In this document: positions 7,158 to 16,499 of the stretch, piece after piece | Numbering within the stretch: the first letter of the stretch is position 1 | Layout: each line of letters opens with the position of its first letter | Assembly (NCBI RefSeq): GCF_035918015.1 | Contig: NZ_CP109132.1 | Coordinates: 1,612,001-1,676,000 of the forward strand | Reading direction: 5' to 3' | Length of the DNA stretch: 64,000 nucleotides | Source: Streptomyces sp. NBC_01754 | GTDB taxonomy: Bacteria; Actinomycetota; Actinomycetes; Streptomycetales; Streptomycetaceae | Notes under the pieces: model-generated | Seen by the model: the letters and a program-made list of their open reading frames with translations, nothing else | Told to the model about the DNA's origin: nothing | The model's database searches: none | Made by a program: the position numbers and the translations under genes

Positions 7158-10144
7158 GACGCCCTCCGGAGCGAGACGAGGTCGGCCAGATCGCGGTCGC
7201 CGAGCTCGGTCAGGGCGGCCTCGCCGGAGCCCAGGACCGTGTCGGCGAGGGCCCGCTTCGACATGAGCAGCTCGCTGATCCGGTCCTCGACGGTGCCTTC
7301 GGCGATCAGCCGGTGCACCTGCACGGGCTGGGTCTGTCCGATGCGGTACGCCCGGTCGGTGGCCTGTTCCTCGACCGCCGGGTTCCACCAGCGGTCGTAG
7401 TGGATCACATGGGCGGCGCGGGTGAGGTTGAGGCCGGTGCCCGCCGCCTTGAGGGAGAGCAGGAAGACGGGGGCCTCGGCGGACTGGAAGCGGTCGACCA
7501 TCCTTTCCCGTTCGGCCACCGGGGTGCCGCCGTGCAGCAGTTGGGAGGGGATCGCGCGGGAGTCGAGGTGGGCGGCCAGCAGACGGGCCATCGAGACGTA
7601 CTGGGTGAAGATCAGGACGGAGCTGTCCTCGGCCAGGATCGTGTCGAGCAGCTCGTCGAGCAGGGCGAGCTTGCCGGAGCGGCCGGCGAGCCGGTCCGAT
7701 CCCTCCTTCAGGTACTGCGCCGGGTGGTTGCAGATCTGCTTGAGCGAGCCGAGCAGCTTCATGATCAGGCCGCGGCGGGCGATGCCCTCGGAGTTCTCGA
7801 TGAAGGCCATCGTCTCGCGGACGGCCGCCTCGTAGAGCGTGGCCTGCTCCCGGGTGAGGAAGACGGGGTGGTCGGTCTCCGTCTTCGGCGGCAGCTCGGG
7901 GGCGATGCCCGGATCGGACTTCTTGCGGCGGAGGAGGAAGGGGCGCACGAGCCGGGAGAGCCGCTCCACCGCCTCGTCGTTGCCCAGGCCGGCGGCGGTA
8001 CCGGTGCTCTCCACGATCCGGGCGTGCCTGGCCCGGAACGCCTTGAGGGGCCCGAGCAGTCCGGGGGTGGTCCAGTCGAGGAGGGCCCAGAGCTCGGAGA
8101 GGTTGTTCTCGACGGGGGTGCCGGTCAGCGCGACCCGGGCCGGCGCCGGGATGGTGCGCAGCGCCCTGGCCGTGGAGGAGTGCGGGTTCTTCACGTGCTG
8201 GGCCTCGTCGGCGACGACCAGCCCCCAGGTGTGCGCGGCGAGCCGCTCGGCGCTGGAGCGCATCGTGCCGTACGTCGTGAGGACGAAGCCGGGGTCCGTG
8301 CCGGACAGGTCCCGGTCGGTGCCGTGGAAGCGGCGTACGGGGACGCCGGGGGCGAAGCGGTTGATCTCGCGGTGCCAGTTGCCGAGGAGGGAGGCGGGGC
8401 AGACGACCAGGGTGGGGGCTGGGTGCGCGCGGTGCAGATGGAGCGCGATGACGGTGATGGTCTTGCCCAGTCCCATGTCGTCCGCGAGGCAGCCGCCCAG
8501 GCCGAGCGAGGTCATCCGGTCGAGCCAGGCCAGGCCGCGCAGCTGGTAGTCGCGGAGGGTGGCGTCGAGGCCGGGCGGCGGTGGGAGGGTGGCGTCCTCG
8601 TCGAGCAGGCGGGCGCGCAGCACGGCGAGCGCGCCCTCGGGGACGGCGTCGACCTGCTCGCCGTCGACCTCGGCGCTGCCGGTGAGGGCGGCACCGAGCG
8701 CGTCGACCGGGTCGAGCAGTCCGAGCTCCCGCTTGCGCGCCTTGCGCACCAACGCGGGATCCACCACGACCCACTGGTCGCGCAGCCGCACGATCGGCCG
8801 GTGTGCCTCGGCCAGTGTGTCCATCTCGGCCTCGGTGAGCCGGTCCTCGCCGAGCGAGAGCTGCCAGTCGAACGCGAAGAGCTGGTCGGCGTCGAAGAAC
8901 GAGGTGCCGTCGGTCGCCGAGCCGGGCGCGGGTCGGACGACGGCCGCCGCGGTGAGCGACCGGGCCAGCTCCCGGGGCCAGTGGACGGTGACGCCCGCGG
9001 CGGCGAGACGTGGCCCGGCGTCCGCGATCAGCTCGTACAGCTCATCCTCGGACAGCGCGAGGACGTCGGGCACGGGCTGCTCCAGCAGACGCTCCAGCGG
9101 GGGCCAGACGCGGGCGGCGCGGCGCAGGGCGAGCACCGCGTCGATCCGGGCCCGCGGACCGAAGGGCTCCCCGGCCCCGCCGTTCCACAGGGTGGCCGCG
9201 TCGGTGACGTACGTCGGGTCGGCCAGGCTGTGCACCTGGGTGACGGCGGCGGCCGCGTGGCGTGCGGCGGAGGGGTCCGCGTCCCCGCCCCGCTCCTCGG
9301 CCTGTGCGCCCGCCCAGGTGCCGGAGCCCTGGGAACCGTCGAAGAGCTCGTACGCGGACAGGTCGAGCCGTAGCGAGACGCGGACGCCCGCGTCGAGCCC
9401 CGCGGCCACCTCGACGGCCCAGGCGCGGGCACCGGACAGGTCCTGCGCCTCCCGGGCGGCGAACGGCGCCCCCATGGCGTGGGCCGCCGCAGGCGTACGG
9501 GGCAGGGTGTCGGCGACCGCGTCCAGGAAGGCGCCGAGCAGCGCTCGGGGCTCAGGAAGCCGCAGGAGCGTGCCGTCGTCCGGAGGGGAGCCGTCCAGGG
9601 GCACGGCGTGGCCTTCCGGGGGCATCGCGGCGGCGATCGCTCGCAGATGGGCGACGTCCTCCGCGTCACGCGGACCGGCCCGCCACGCGTCGCGGTCGTC
9701 GGCGGTGAGTCCGGGGAGCAGTCTGCCCCGGGCCACCAGGGTGAGGGCGTGCAGCGCGGCCGCGCCCCAGGCCCGGGTGGCGGGGTGGGCCGAGGCCCGG
9801 TGCCGGGCGTCCGCGAGCAGCGGCAGGGCGTCGGTCACGGACAGCAGCAGCGCGGGGACCGCACGGCGGCGGGCCCCGTCCGCCCCGTGCCGGCCGACGA
9901 CGGTCAGATCGGTGACGGTCAGCTCGGTGGCGGAGAGGGGTTCCCGCTCTCCGCCGGGGGGCGTGCCACCGGTGGACGGAGCACCGGCGAACGGGCCGCC
10001 GTCGGCGCCGGTGAAGTCGGCCCGGCCCTCGGGGTCCCAGAAGGCGATCCGGCCGTCCCGGGGCAGTGGCGCGGGAAGGAACACCGCGGCGCACCGCAGC
10101 AACCGGTCGACGGCCGCGCCCCGCACCCGCTGCACCCTGCCCAC
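7154..10144 (-). CDS. SNF2-family DEAD/DEAH-box ATPase (DNA translocase)
   Basis: About 996 aa. The N-terminal half (to about 480) is the bacterial SNF2-associated region with acidic and Ala-rich helices. The motor follows: LRDYQLRGLAWLDRM, Walker A DDMGLGKTITVIAL, VVCPASLLGNWHREI, DEAQ box ADEAQHVKN, ALTGTPVENN, then lobe 2 with LIFTQYVSMARLL, LSLKAAGTGLNLT and DRAYRIGQTQPVQVHRL. This is a double-stranded DNA translocase of the Swi2/Snf2 superfamily. GTG at 10144 (GAGAGG just upstream) is my start; GTG 10135 is possible. Longer open frame upstream is only the antisense of the SPFH gene. It leads a two-gene operon with the SWIM protein; the promoter matches the PafBC damage consensus. Confidence 0.9.
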   Translation of the reverse strand: MGRVQRVRGAAVDRLLRCAAVFLPAPLPRDGRIAFWDPEGRADFTGADGGPFAGAPSTGGTPPGGEREPLSATELTVTDLTVVGRHGADGARRRAVPALLLSVTDALPLLADARHRASAHPATRAWGAAALHALTLVARGRLLPGLTADDRDAWRAGPRDAEDVAHLRAIAAAMPPEGHAVPLDGSPPDDGTLLRLPEPRALLGAFLDAVADTLPRTPAAAHAMGAPFAAREAQDLSGARAWAVEVAAGLDAGVRVSLRLDLSAYELFDGSQGSGTWAGAQAEERGGDADPSAARHAAAAVTQVHSLADPTYVTDAATLWNGGAGEPFGPRARIDAVLALRRAARVWPPLERLLEQPVPDVLALSEDELYELIADAGPRLAAAGVTVHWPRELARSLTAAAVVRPAPGSATDGTSFFDADQLFAFDWQLSLGEDRLTEAEMDTLAEAHRPIVRLRDQWVVVDPALVRKARKRELGLLDPVDALGAALTGSAEVDGEQVDAVPEGALAVLRARLLDEDATLPPPPGLDATLRDYQLRGLAWLDRMTSLGLGGCLADDMGLGKTITVIALHLHRAHPAPTLVVCPASLLGNWHREINRFAPGVPVRRFHGTDRDLSGTDPGFVLTTYGTMRSSAERLAAHTWGLVVADEAQHVKNPHSSTARALRTIPAPARVALTGTPVENNLSELWALLDWTTPGLLGPLKAFRARHARIVESTGTAAGLGNDEAVERLSRLVRPFLLRRKKSDPGIAPELPPKTETDHPVFLTREQATLYEAAVRETMAFIENSEGIARRGLIMKLLGSLKQICNHPAQYLKEGSDRLAGRSGKLALLDELLDTILAEDSSVLIFTQYVSMARLLAAHLDSRAIPSQLLHGGTPVAERERMVDRFQSAEAPVFLLSLKAAGTGLNLTRAAHVIHYDRWWNPAVEEQATDRAYRIGQTQPVQVHRLIAEGTVEDRISELLMSKRALADTVLGSGEAALTELGDRDLADLVSLRRAS

Positions 10145-10191
10145 CGCCCCTCTCGCCTCGGTCCCCTGTCCGTGTTCTCCTCGCTCCGGCG

Positions 10192-10214
10192 AGTCTAGGC
10201 GGGGGGTCTGACAA
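10192..10214 (-). promoter_or_regulatory. PafBC/RecA-NDp-type promoter of the SNF2-SWIM operon
   Basis: The minus strand reads TTGTCAGAC (10214-10206), eight bases, then TAGACT (10197-10192). This matches the mycobacterial LexA-independent damage promoter TTGTCRGTG-N8-TANNNT at 7 of 9 upstream positions and at all fixed positions of the -10. It would start transcription about 40 nt before the GTG at 10144. The spacing and order are exactly those of the consensus; use of PafBC in this organism is inferred. Confidence 0.6.
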
Positions 10215-10373
10215 CGCCCGGCCCGGTGGTGATCCCCCCCGCGTGGGCGGGAGGCGGTCAGGGCACCGGGGCAGGGGCATGACCGCCTCCGGCGGGACCG
10301 GGACCGGGGCTCCGGCGGGACCGAGACCGGCGCCCGCCCACCGCCGGCCCGGGCCCCGCCGGCCCGGGCCCCG

Positions 10374-11489
10374 CTACTTCGGCCCGGCCCCGGGTGCCCG
10401 GTCCTGGCCGGACGGCGGCCGAGACGGGGACGGGGGTTCTTCCGGCTCGAACGGCGGCACCGATTCCGGCTCGAAGGGCGGCACCATGTCGGGCTCGAAC
10501 GGCGGGATGTCCCGCGTCCCGTGCTCCGGTCCCTCCGGCTCCGGGCTCTCCGCCGCCCCGGTCGACCCCTGCGACGCCGGTTCCGGCTGGAGCGGGTCCG
10601 CGCCGAGCGGCGGCACGGGCCCAGCCGTGTCGGTGGACGACGGGGCGGCTTCCCGCCCTCCGTCGCCCTCCGCGGGCGCCTCGATCGGCTCCTGGGGCTG
10701 TGGGGCAGGGACCTGCTGCGCCCCCTGCTGCCCCGGCTGCCCCTGCGCGCGCTCCAGGAAGCGGAGCAGTTCCACCGGGAACGGCAGCACCAGCGTGGAG
10801 TTCTTCTCGGCAGCGACGGCGACCATCGTCTGGAGCAGCCGCAGTTGCAGCGCCGCGGGCTGACTGGACATCTGCTGGGCCGCCTCGGACAGCTTCTTGG
10901 ACGCCTGGAGTTCCGCGTCGGCGTTGATGACCCTGGCACGGCGTTCCCGGTCGGCCTCGGCCTGCCGGGCCATGGAGCGCTTCATGGTCTCGGGCAGCGA
11001 CACGTCCTTGATCTCCACCCGGTCGATCTGCACACCCCAGCCGACCGCCGGACTGTCGATCATCAGCTCCAGGCCCTCGTTGAGCTTCTCCCGGTTGGAG
11101 AGCAGATCGTCCAGATCGCTCTTACCGATGATCGACCGCAGCGACGTCTGCGCCATCTGCGAGACGGCGAACCGGTAGTCCTCGACCTTGATCACCGCGT
11201 CCGCCGCGTCCACCACCTTGAAGTAGATGACGGCGTCCACCCGCACCGTCACGTTGTCGCGGGTGATCCCGTCCTGCGCCGGCACCGGCATCGTCACGAT
11301 CTGCATGTTGACCTTGTGGAGCCGGTCCACGACCGGGACGATCATGGTGAAGCCGGGATCGCGGACCTGGTCGTGCAGCCTGCCCAGCCGGAGTACCACC
11401 CCTCGTTCGTACTGCTTGACCACGCGCGCCGAGGCCAGCGCGTAGAGGACGATCACCGCGACCACGGCGATCACCAGGCCCTCGACCAT
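10374..11489 (-). CDS. SPFH/Band 7 membrane protein (stomatin/prohibitin-like)
   Basis: 371 aa. An N-terminal membrane anchor (MVEGLVIAVVAVIVLYALASA) is followed by a full Band 7 domain: VKQYERGVVLRLGRL, DPGFTMIVPVVDRLHKVNMQ, DNVTVRVDAVIYFKV, SLRSIIGKSDLDDLL and WGVQIDRVEIKDVSLPE, then an AEADRERRARVINADAE coiled region. Such proteins scaffold membrane microdomains and oligomerise as rings or cages. The C-terminal 110 residues are Pro/Glu-rich and carry a PPFEP motif three times. Excellent AGGAGG site 5 nt before ATG 11489. No NfeD partner gene is adjacent, so the partner is unknown. Confidence 0.9.
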   Translation of the reverse strand: MVEGLVIAVVAVIVLYALASARVVKQYERGVVLRLGRLHDQVRDPGFTMIVPVVDRLHKVNMQIVTMPVPAQDGITRDNVTVRVDAVIYFKVVDAADAVIKVEDYRFAVSQMAQTSLRSIIGKSDLDDLLSNREKLNEGLELMIDSPAVGWGVQIDRVEIKDVSLPETMKRSMARQAEADRERRARVINADAELQASKKLSEAAQQMSSQPAALQLRLLQTMVAVAAEKNSTLVLPFPVELLRFLERAQGQPGQQGAQQVPAPQPQEPIEAPAEGDGGREAAPSSTDTAGPVPPLGADPLQPEPASQGSTGAAESPEPEGPEHGTRDIPPFEPDMVPPFEPESVPPFEPEEPPSPSRPPSGQDRAPGAGPK

Positions 11490-11726
11490 CACGGCCTCCT
11501 GCTCCCGGGCGCCTCGTTCGCACCCGATGTTCCCTCGTCCACATCGGTCAGTTATCACGATATGCCCGATATGCGCACCCGTCGAACCCCTGTCCGGGTG
11601 CCAGTGGGCCCGGCCGGCCGCGCACCGGATGCCTCCGCCCGGGCGAGAGGGCAGGGTGGCCAGCGCGGCACGTCTCCGTGACGTACCGACGCCGATGAGC
11701 CGGACGAGCAGACGAGGACCCCGCCC

Positions 11727-12089
11727 ATGTCCGTCACCGCGACCGCCACCGCTTCCAGCCGCCGTTTCCGCACCGGCCTCGCCGCCGGTACGGCCCTGCT
11801 CGCTCTCGCCCTCGCCGGCTGCTCGGGGCTCGGCCGTACCGCGGTGGGGCCGGTCACCTACAACACCGAACGCGACCGGACGGTGAGCACGAACAGCCCG
11901 TCCGTGAAGGGGTGCCACCGGATGGACTCACCGGGCGCGCACGAGGTCGTCAACGGCACGCTGATCGACATGATCCTCTACCGCACCCCCGACTGCACCG
12001 GCGGCGAGACCATCTACGTCCCCACCACCGTCACCGACACCAAGGCGCCGCCCAGCGGACCCTGGCTCAGCTACCGGTTCGTGCACTGA
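11727..12089 (+). CDS. Small secreted lipoprotein, unknown function
   Basis: 120-aa lipoprotein. The N-terminus has Arg residues, a hydrophobic stretch and lipobox LALAGC, so it should be lipid-modified and anchored outside the membrane. The mature part is about 85 residues with two further Cys (KGCHRM and DCTGG) that could form a disulphide. GAGGA lies about 9 nt before the ATG. No family recognised. The 240-bp upstream gap shared with the SPFH gene contains GATATGCCCGATATG, a short direct repeat of CGATATGC/CGATATGC type that may be regulatory. Confidence 0.7.
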   Translation: MSVTATATASSRRFRTGLAAGTALLALALAGCSGLGRTAVGPVTYNTERDRTVSTNSPSVKGCHRMDSPGAHEVVNGTLIDMILYRTPDCTGGETIYVPTTVTDTKAPPSGPWLSYRFVH

Positions 12090-12231
12090 CCGGCGGCGGC
12101 CGGCGAGCCCGTCGGTCACCGCCCGGCCGGGCCGTCACGGCGCGTCCGCACCGCCCCGCCGGGGCGCGGAGCTCATCGCGGCCCCCGGGGGCTTCCCGCA
12201 CCCGCCTGTCTCCAGGGGTTCCTCCGGTCAC

Positions 12232-12936
12232 TCAGGGGCGCCGTGGGCGGGCCAGCGCCCAGACCCCGTCGTCGGTGAGGTACCGGTCGAGTACGAGCCC
12301 GGCGTCCTCCAGATACGCCTCGAACCGCTCGGCCGAGAGGGGGCGTGACCGGAACGTCTGGGTCCACCGCGCGTCGTCGAAGACGTACTCGGCGTGGACC
12401 TCGTCGACCCCGTCTCCGAGCGGCCGCGCGGAGACGATGCGTATCGTGCAGCCCGCGGCCTCGTCGCGCCGCTCCCGGGGCAGATTCGTGTGGTAGTCGG
12501 CGCCCTCCCGCTGGATGAGCACCACACCGTCGTCCTTCACATGTCTCCGGCAGGCCCCCAGTATCCCTTCCCTGACGCGGTGGTCTGGGGCGTGCACCAG
12601 GAAGGAACCGAGCAGGACCGCGTCGAACCGGTCCGCGCCGAGATCCAGCGACTCGATGGAGCTGAGCACCTTCCTCGCACCGCGGACCCGCTCCAGCATC
12701 TGCGGCGACTCGTCCACGGCGGTGACCTCGAAGCCCCGCCCGACGAGCGGATGCGTCACCCGGCCCGCTCCGCAGCCGAGTTCGAGCAGGCTCGCCCCGG
12801 CGGGCAGCGCGCCCTCGATCACGTCCGGCTCCGACCCCGGGGACAGCCGCGTGTACAGCTCGACCGCACAGCCGTCCGGCGTGATGGAGCCCGGTCCGGT
12901 CCCCGCGTAGCCCTCACGTACCAGTTTCGCGTTCAT
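12232..12936 (-). CDS. SAM-dependent class I methyltransferase
   Basis: 234-aa cytoplasmic Rossmann-fold methyltransferase. Motif I is SLLELGCGAGRVTHPL, motif II acidic end is FEVTAVDESPQML, and a DRFDAVLLGSFLVHAPD segment is the motif IV region. Substrate unknown. ATG at 12936 gives MNAKLVREGYAGTGPG; an open frame continues to 13068 but its composition upstream looks non-coding, and no good ribosome site precedes 12936, so the start is uncertain. Divergent from the DUF6343 gene. Confidence 0.8.
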   Translation of the reverse strand: MNAKLVREGYAGTGPGSITPDGCAVELYTRLSPGSEPDVIEGALPAGASLLELGCGAGRVTHPLVGRGFEVTAVDESPQMLERVRGARKVLSSIESLDLGADRFDAVLLGSFLVHAPDHRVREGILGACRRHVKDDGVVLIQREGADYHTNLPRERRDEAAGCTIRIVSARPLGDGVDEVHAEYVFDDARWTQTFRSRPLSAERFEAYLEDAGLVLDRYLTDDGVWALARPRRP

Positions 12937-13151
12937 ACCCGGCCGAACGTGCGGCGGCGGGGCGGCGTTCCCGTACCGGAGCGGCTTCAGCACTCCGGGT
13001 GACGCCTGGCGGCCGGGCCACGGCTGCCCGGACTCGGCGCACGGGCCGTCCGCGAGTTCCGCGACCACGGCCCGGCCCTCCGTCGCGGCCCGGCCGATTT
13101 CCGTACCCCGTGCCGCGGGTCCATGATGGTGACGGACGGGAGGCGATGCCG

Positions 13152-13439
13152 ATGCGTACCGGAAACGAACCGTCCACCGCCCGCAGTCCTCTACGGATGC
13201 GGCTCTGGCTGAGTCTGTGGGGTACCGCCTGGGCGGCTTTCGGGCTGGCCGCGTTCCTGGTGGCGGAGCGGCCCGGCTGGGCCGCGGCCTGCGGGGTGCT
13301 GCTGCTGATCACGGTGACCGACTTCTGTCTGGTCGTCCGCCGTATCCGCCAGGGACCGCGCTACCAGCCGGGCCGCGACGTCCCTCCGTACGACCCGGAG
13401 GAACGGGGCCCCGGGGAGCAGGAGCGGCGGGACCGCTGA
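13152..13439 (+). CDS. DUF6343 small membrane protein
   Basis: 95-aa protein of a family common in Streptomyces. Two hydrophobic helices (about 17-38 and 42-62) are followed by the family tail RRIRQGPRYQPGRDVPPYDP and a charged end. Function unknown. The ATG at 13152 has GGGAGG 8 nt upstream; an ATG at 13146 lies too close to it. The gene is convergent with the TPR gene, the two sharing the hairpin at 13439-13478. Confidence 0.72.
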   Translation: MRTGNEPSTARSPLRMRLWLSLWGTAWAAFGLAAFLVAERPGWAAACGVLLLITVTDFCLVVRRIRQGPRYQPGRDVPPYDPEERGPGEQERRDR

Positions 13440-13478
13440 CGGCCCGGGGCGACGGCCCGGGCCGTCGTCCCGGGCCGT
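13439..13478. terminator. Bidirectional terminator between DUF6343 and TPR genes
   Basis: Inverted repeat 13439-13456 / 13461-13478 with a CCGG loop; 17 of 18 pairs are Watson-Crick and one is G-U. It starts on the last base of the plus-strand stop codon and ends 7 nt before the minus-strand stop. Confidence 0.8.
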
Positions 13479-13485
13479 GTCGCGT

Positions 13486-13854
13486 TCAGGGGCGTTCGTC
13501 GAACCGCGCGGCCCGGAGGTACTCCGGCTTCGGGTCGAGCGCGGCGGCCAGCCGGAAGTGCCGGGTGGCCTGCTTCGGGCGGCCGGCGCGCTCGAAGGTC
13601 CTCGCCAGGGCGAAGTGCGCGAAGGCGTTGTCGGGCTCGCGCTCCAGGACCAGTTCGAATTCGAGCTCGGCCGGACGCAGCTGGGCCGCGGCGAAGAACG
13701 CCCTGGCCCGCAGCAGACGGGCGGCGGTGTTCTCCGGGTGGTCCCCGATCACCGAGTCCAGCAGCTTGACCGCGCCCTGGGGGTCACGGGCGGCGAGCAG
13801 CTGCTCCGCCGCGCGGTAGTCGATGACATGGGTCTGCGGGTCGTTCTCGGGCAC
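13486..13854 (-). CDS. Tetratricopeptide-repeat protein
   Basis: 122-aa helical protein. About three TPR units are visible: YRAAEQLLAARDPQGAVKLLDSVIGDHP, NTAARLLRARAFFAAAQLRPAELEFELVLEREP and NAFAHFALARTFERAGRPKQATRHFRLAAALDP. TPRs bind partner proteins; the partner is unknown. GTG start at 13854 with AAGGA upstream. It lies 48 nt downstream of coaE on the same strand and is probably co-transcribed with it. Confidence 0.85.
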   Translation of the reverse strand: MPENDPQTHVIDYRAAEQLLAARDPQGAVKLLDSVIGDHPENTAARLLRARAFFAAAQLRPAELEFELVLEREPDNAFAHFALARTFERAGRPKQATRHFRLAAALDPKPEYLRAARFDERP

Positions 13855-13902
13855 AGCTGTCCTTCCCCTCGCTCTCCGCTCCGAACGTCGGCCCGGGCCC
13901 CG

Positions 13903-14517
13903 TTATTCCGCGGTCCCCCGCCGAGCGGCACGCGCGGTCAGCTCCGACCAGACCTCGCGGACCCGGGGTTCCAGCTTCTCCAGGGGCCCGTCGTTGTCGA
14001 CGACCAGGTCGGCGACGGCCAGTCGCTCCTCGCGGGTGGCCTGCGCGGCCATACGGGCGCGGGCGTCCTCCTCGGTCATCCCGCGCAGCCGCACCAGCCG
14101 GTCGAGCTGGGTGGCGGGGGCCGCGTCCACGACCACGACCAGGTCGTAGAGGGGGGCGAGAGCGTTCTCCGTGAGGAGGGGGACGTCGTGGACGACGACC
14201 GCGTCGGCGCCCGCGGCCCGTTCCAGCTCGGCGGAGCGCGCGCCGACCAGCGGATGGACGATGGCGTTGAGCGCGGCCAGCCGGCCGGAGTCGGCGAACA
14301 CGATCGCGCCGAGGGCCGGACGGTCCAGGGTGCCCTCGGACGTGAGGATGCCCGGGCCGAACTCCTCGACGACCGAGGCGAGCCCGGCCGTACCGGGTTC
14401 GACGACCTCGCGCGCGATCCGGTCGGCGTCGACGAGCACGGCCCCGTACCTCACGAGCAGCCGTGACACCTCACTCTTGCCGGCGCCGATCCCGCCGGTC
14501 AGGCCCACTTTCAGCAT
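13903..14517 (-). CDS. coaE: Dephospho-CoA kinase
   Basis: 204-aa P-loop kinase that phosphorylates the 3'-OH of dephospho-CoA, the last step of coenzyme A synthesis. Seen: Walker [18 protein letters not shown] at residues 5-21, [15 protein letters not shown] with the catalytic Asp, [26 protein letters not shown] and the lid region [20 protein letters not shown]. Full length for the family. The gene sits between the PAC2 gene and the TPR gene, all on the minus strand. rpsA also lies close by. Confidence 0.95.
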   Translation of the reverse strand: MLKVGLTGGIGAGKSEVSRLLVRYGAVLVDADRIAREVVEPGTAGLASVVEEFGPGILTSEGTLDRPALGAIVFADSGRLAALNAIVHPLVGARSAELERAAGADAVVVHDVPLLTENALAPLYDLVVVVDAAPATQLDRLVRLRGMTEEDARARMAAQATREERLAVADLVVDNDGPLEKLEPRVREVWSELTARAARRGTAE

Positions 14518-14550
14518 GCGGCGAGCTTACGGCCTGAGGGGATCACCCCG

Positions 14551-15489
14551 TCAGGATTCACCCTCCCGTTCGGCGAGAAAGCGTTCGAATTCACGGCCGA
14601 TCTCGTCCGCCGACGGCAGATCGGCCGGCTCGGCGACGAGGTTGCCCCGGGTCGCGGAGCCCGCGACCGCGTCGTACTGGTGCTCGAGCCCCTCGACGAG
14701 CGTGACGAGTTCCTCGTCGCCCTGGCCGATCTGCCGCTCGATCTCCGTCTGGGTGCGGTGCGCCTCGGTGCGCAGCGCGTGGGCGACACTCGGCAGGACC
14801 AGGCCGGTCGCCGCCGTGATCGCCTCCAGTGCGGTGAGCGCCGCGTCCGGGTAGGCGGAGCGGGCGACGTAGTGCGGCACATGGGCGGCCACGCCGAGCA
14901 CGTCGTGGCCGGCCTCCATCAGCCGGTACTCGACGAGCGCCTCGGCCGAGCCGGGGACCTGCGCCTCGTCGAACGGGCTCTGGTGTCCCGGCATGAGGTC
15001 GGTGCGGTTGCCGTGCGGGGTGATGCCGACGGGGCGGGTGTGCGGAACGCCCATCGGAATGCCGTGGAAGCTGACCGCGAGGCGGACACCGAGCCGCTCG
15101 ACGATCTGCTCGACGGCCACGGCGAACCGCTCCCACTCCACGTCGGGCTCGGGCCCGGACAGCAGCAGGAAGGGCGCACCCGTGGCGTCCTGGACGACGC
15201 GGACGTCCAGGGTCGGCGTCTCGAACGCGGTCCAGCGATCCCGCCGGAAGGTGAGCAGGGGGCGGCGCGCGCGGTAGTCCACGAGCCGGTCGTGGTCGAA
15301 ACGGGCCACGACCTGGTGCGGCAGGCTCTCGAGCAGGCCGTCGACGATCTGTTCGCCGGTCTCGCCCGCGTCGATGTATCCGTCGAAGTGGTAGAGCATG
15401 ACCAGGCCTGCCGACTCCTGGGCGAGCGCCATGTCGACGACGGCCAGGCCCTTGGGCTCCCATTCGTACAAACTCTGCGGATCAGACAC
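14551..15489 (-). CDS. PAC2-family protein (proteasome-assembly-chaperone-like)
   Basis: 312-aa cytoplasmic protein of the PAC2 family. Seen: [85 protein letters not shown], and a C-terminal helical region with [12 protein letters not shown]. Actinobacterial PAC2 proteins resemble archaeal/eukaryotic proteasome assembly chaperones; actinobacteria have 20S proteasomes, so a chaperone role is plausible but unproved. GTG start at 15489 with AGGAGG about 12 nt upstream. Confidence 0.8.
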   Translation of the reverse strand: MSDPQSLYEWEPKGLAVVDMALAQESAGLVMLYHFDGYIDAGETGEQIVDGLLESLPHQVVARFDHDRLVDYRARRPLLTFRRDRWTAFETPTLDVRVVQDATGAPFLLLSGPEPDVEWERFAVAVEQIVERLGVRLAVSFHGIPMGVPHTRPVGITPHGNRTDLMPGHQSPFDEAQVPGSAEALVEYRLMEAGHDVLGVAAHVPHYVARSAYPDAALTALEAITAATGLVLPSVAHALRTEAHRTQTEIERQIGQGDEELVTLVEGLEHQYDAVAGSATRGNLVAEPADLPSADEIGREFERFLAEREGES

Positions 15490-15754
15490 GGTTACCGCTC
15501 CTCCTTGTGTTCCTGGACAAGAACACGCCGCCCGCCCACGGCATTCCCGCGCGCCCGAGGGTTACGCACCGTCAGCCGGCGGAGCCCGGGCGTCCCGGCC
15601 AAGGCCGCCGGACCGGACGTCGGCCGGACCGGACGCCGTGTGCGCGGTCATGGCGCCGGCAACGCCTTCCCGCACTCCGGCGTGAGCTCCAACGCGCGGG
15701 CCCGGTGTGCCGCCAGGACGGTTCGGACGGGCCGGAACGGAGCAGGCGCATGGC

Positions 15755-16474
15755 ATGGAATCAATTCCGCGAACCCCGACCACACCATCCGGGCGCAGCC
15801 TTCGGCGCGGCAGCACCGCTGTCGCCGCAGGGGGTCGCAGGCCGGGCCGGTACGCCCTCGCCACGGTCGCGGCCGTCTCGGTCGCCCTCGCGACGGCCGG
15901 CTGCCAGAACGACCCCACCTCGGCCGAACCGGCGGGTACGGGCCAGAGTGTCGCCGGCGACGCCACGCCGGACACGACGAGCCCTTCCGGCGGGACCCCG
16001 GCCGAGGCCCCCGGCACCCCGGCCGCCTCGACGACGGCGTCCGCCTCCCCCGCCGCGCCGGGGTCCGCCGCTCCCGGCCCGGACCGGTGCGGGGCGGCGG
16101 AGCTGACGATGAGTCTGAAGCCGGTCGAGGCGGGCGCCGGCCAGGTCTACTACCGGCTGACGTTCGTGAACGAGTCGTCGGACGCCTGCGTGCTGGACGG
16201 TTTCCCGGGGGTCTCACTCATCAAGCGGGACGGGAGCGTGATCGGCGTTCCCGCCGAGCGTGAAGGCCCCGCGCATACACGTACGGTCATCGAGCCCGGC
16301 AAGACCGCGCGGGCCGACCTCCACACCGTGAACCAGGGGATCGCCGACTCCCCCTGCTGGGACCGGCCCGACTACCTCAAGGTCTACCCGCCCGGCTCCA
16401 AGGACGCCCTGACTCTGCGCACGGTCCAGCCCCTCGTCTGCGGCGACCGTTTCACGACGACGGCGGTCGGCTGA
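15755..16474 (+). CDS. DUF4232 lipoprotein
   Basis: 239-aa secreted lipoprotein. Twin-Arg-containing N-region, hydrophobic core and lipobox LATAGC are followed by a Pro/Thr/Ser/Ala-rich linker (about 60-110) and a DUF4232 domain (about 112-237) with GAAELTMSLKPVEAGAGQVYYRLTFVNES, a VLDGFPGVSLI loop and a conserved Cys pair (near DSPCWDRPD and PLVCGDRF). The domain is a beta-sandwich seen on the actinobacterial surface; function unknown. The ATG at 15755 is preferred over in-frame 15707 because the Arg-rich signal starts here. A terminator follows at 16500. Confidence 0.8.
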   Translation: MESIPRTPTTPSGRSLRRGSTAVAAGGRRPGRYALATVAAVSVALATAGCQNDPTSAEPAGTGQSVAGDATPDTTSPSGGTPAEAPGTPAASTTASASPAAPGSAAPGPDRCGAAELTMSLKPVEAGAGQVYYRLTFVNESSDACVLDGFPGVSLIKRDGSVIGVPAEREGPAHTRTVIEPGKTARADLHTVNQGIADSPCWDRPDYLKVYPPGSKDALTLRTVQPLVCGDRFTTTAVG

Positions 16475-16499
16475 CCCGCGCGCCGGGCACCGGACACGG

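Noticed and set aside
10145..10939. N-terminal extension of the SNF2 helicase frame
   Set aside because: It is a shadow of the SPFH gene, which lies in another frame with a clear ribosome site and conserved Band 7 motifs.
15507..15526. GTGTTC-N8-GAACAC as a LexA box
   Set aside because: LexA sites have GAAC-N4-GTTC; here the halves are reversed and 8 nt apart. It may be a different palindrome.
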